The notes beneath the pieces were generated by a model, which was given only the letters and a program-made list of their open reading frames with translations, made no database searches and was not told the DNA's origin. DNA of 6,312 bases from positions 2,903,566-2,909,877 of the forward strand of contig CP070700.1 in NCBI GenBank assembly GCA_020349865.1. Direction: 5' to 3'. Origin of the DNA: Desulfobacteraceae bacterium. Lineage in GTDB: Bacteria; Desulfobacterota; DSM-4660; Desulfatiglandales; Desulfatiglandaceae. How positions within the stretch are numbered: position 1 is the first letter of the stretch; every line of letters begins with the position of its first letter. This document shows, in pieces, positions 6,152 to 6,312 of the stretch. Both the position numbers and the translations under genes were made by a program.

Positions 6152-6312
6152 AATTCACCTCTATCGCTTTTTTCATTCTTCAATTCTTTTAGCACTTTTT
6201 GAATTCAACTTATAAGTGCAACACTTACAACTTTTTAAAATGACGACTTTTTAAGTAATAATGCAGTCTAGGATTAAATATAACTAACTGAGAACATTGC
6301 AAAATTATCGTC
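6152..6312 (-). promoter_or_regulatory. AT-rich upstream region of the transporter gene
   Basis: These 161 bases carry no coding frame I can support and hold the 5' region of the transporter. The Shine-Dalgarno sequence is complementary to 6155-6161. I could not find a sigma-70 promoter with both boxes at good spacing. TTGTAA, TTGCAC and TTGAAT all occur on the - strand as possible -35 boxes, but none has a good -10 at 16-18 bases. The window ends before the next gene. Confidence 0.45.
6207..6233. promoter_or_regulatory. Imperfect dyad, candidate operator of the transporter gene
   Basis: AACTTATAAGTG (6207-6218) and CACTTACAACTT (6222-6233) are complementary at 10 of 12 positions around a 3-base centre, with an exact core TAAGTG-CAA-CACTTA (6213-6227). 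It lies 56-82 bases upstream of the transporter start codon, a usual place for an operator. It does not match the ModE-type molybdate operator as I know it, so the regulator is unknown. It could also form a small hairpin in the leader RNA. Confidence 0.35.

Noticed and set aside
1..6312. An undescribed multi-gene defence, mobile or biosynthetic system
   Set aside because: The four genes belong to familiar housekeeping or metabolic families with no shared theme, and no nuclease-sensor, reverse transcriptase, toxin, integrase or CRISPR component is present.

Overview
This 6.3 kb window of moderate-GC bacterial chromosome carries four recognisable protein genes: three on the + strand and one convergent gene on the - strand. 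The genes fit an anaerobic bacterium of the Desulfobacterota (delta-proteobacterial) type. The clues are a 2-hydroxyacyl-CoA dehydratase activase-related protein, a MOT1-type sulfate/molybdate transporter, and a membrane M48 peptidase fused to a TPR tail. The taxonomic assignment is an inference from gene content; no rRNA or other marker is present.

Layout. Bases 1-1206 encode an activase-related Fe-S protein (COG3581-like). It probably starts upstream of the window, because the first residues already match the middle of the family. A 339-base gap (1207-1545) follows and is the most structured non-coding part of the window. Its flanks at 1255-1285 and 1483-1513 are inverted copies of each other, built on GTTCA/TGAAC units with the same 8-7-7 spacing. 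Between them are nested GC-rich inverted repeats (1333-1442) whose apical loop could also pair with a downstream tract. This looks like a small MITE/REP-like repeat element, possibly transcribed as a structured leader. Bases 1546-3021 encode an RNase E/G family endoribonuclease of RNase G length. After a 92-base gap with a tiny possible leader ORF, bases 3114-4934 encode the M48 metallopeptidase-TPR protein. Its stop lies 2 bases from the stop of the convergent transporter gene (6151 to 4937). The last 161 bases are the AT-rich upstream region of the transporter and contain a dyad and short direct repeats.

The genes do not form an obvious pathway. RNase G acts in RNA turnover and maturation, the M48 protein probably in membrane protein quality control, the transporter in oxyanion uptake, and the activase-related protein probably in radical dehydratase/CoA chemistry. 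I see no phage, CRISPR, toxin-antitoxin or defence genes, and no convincing evidence for an undescribed multi-gene system. The best lead is the repeat element placed directly before the RNase G gene.
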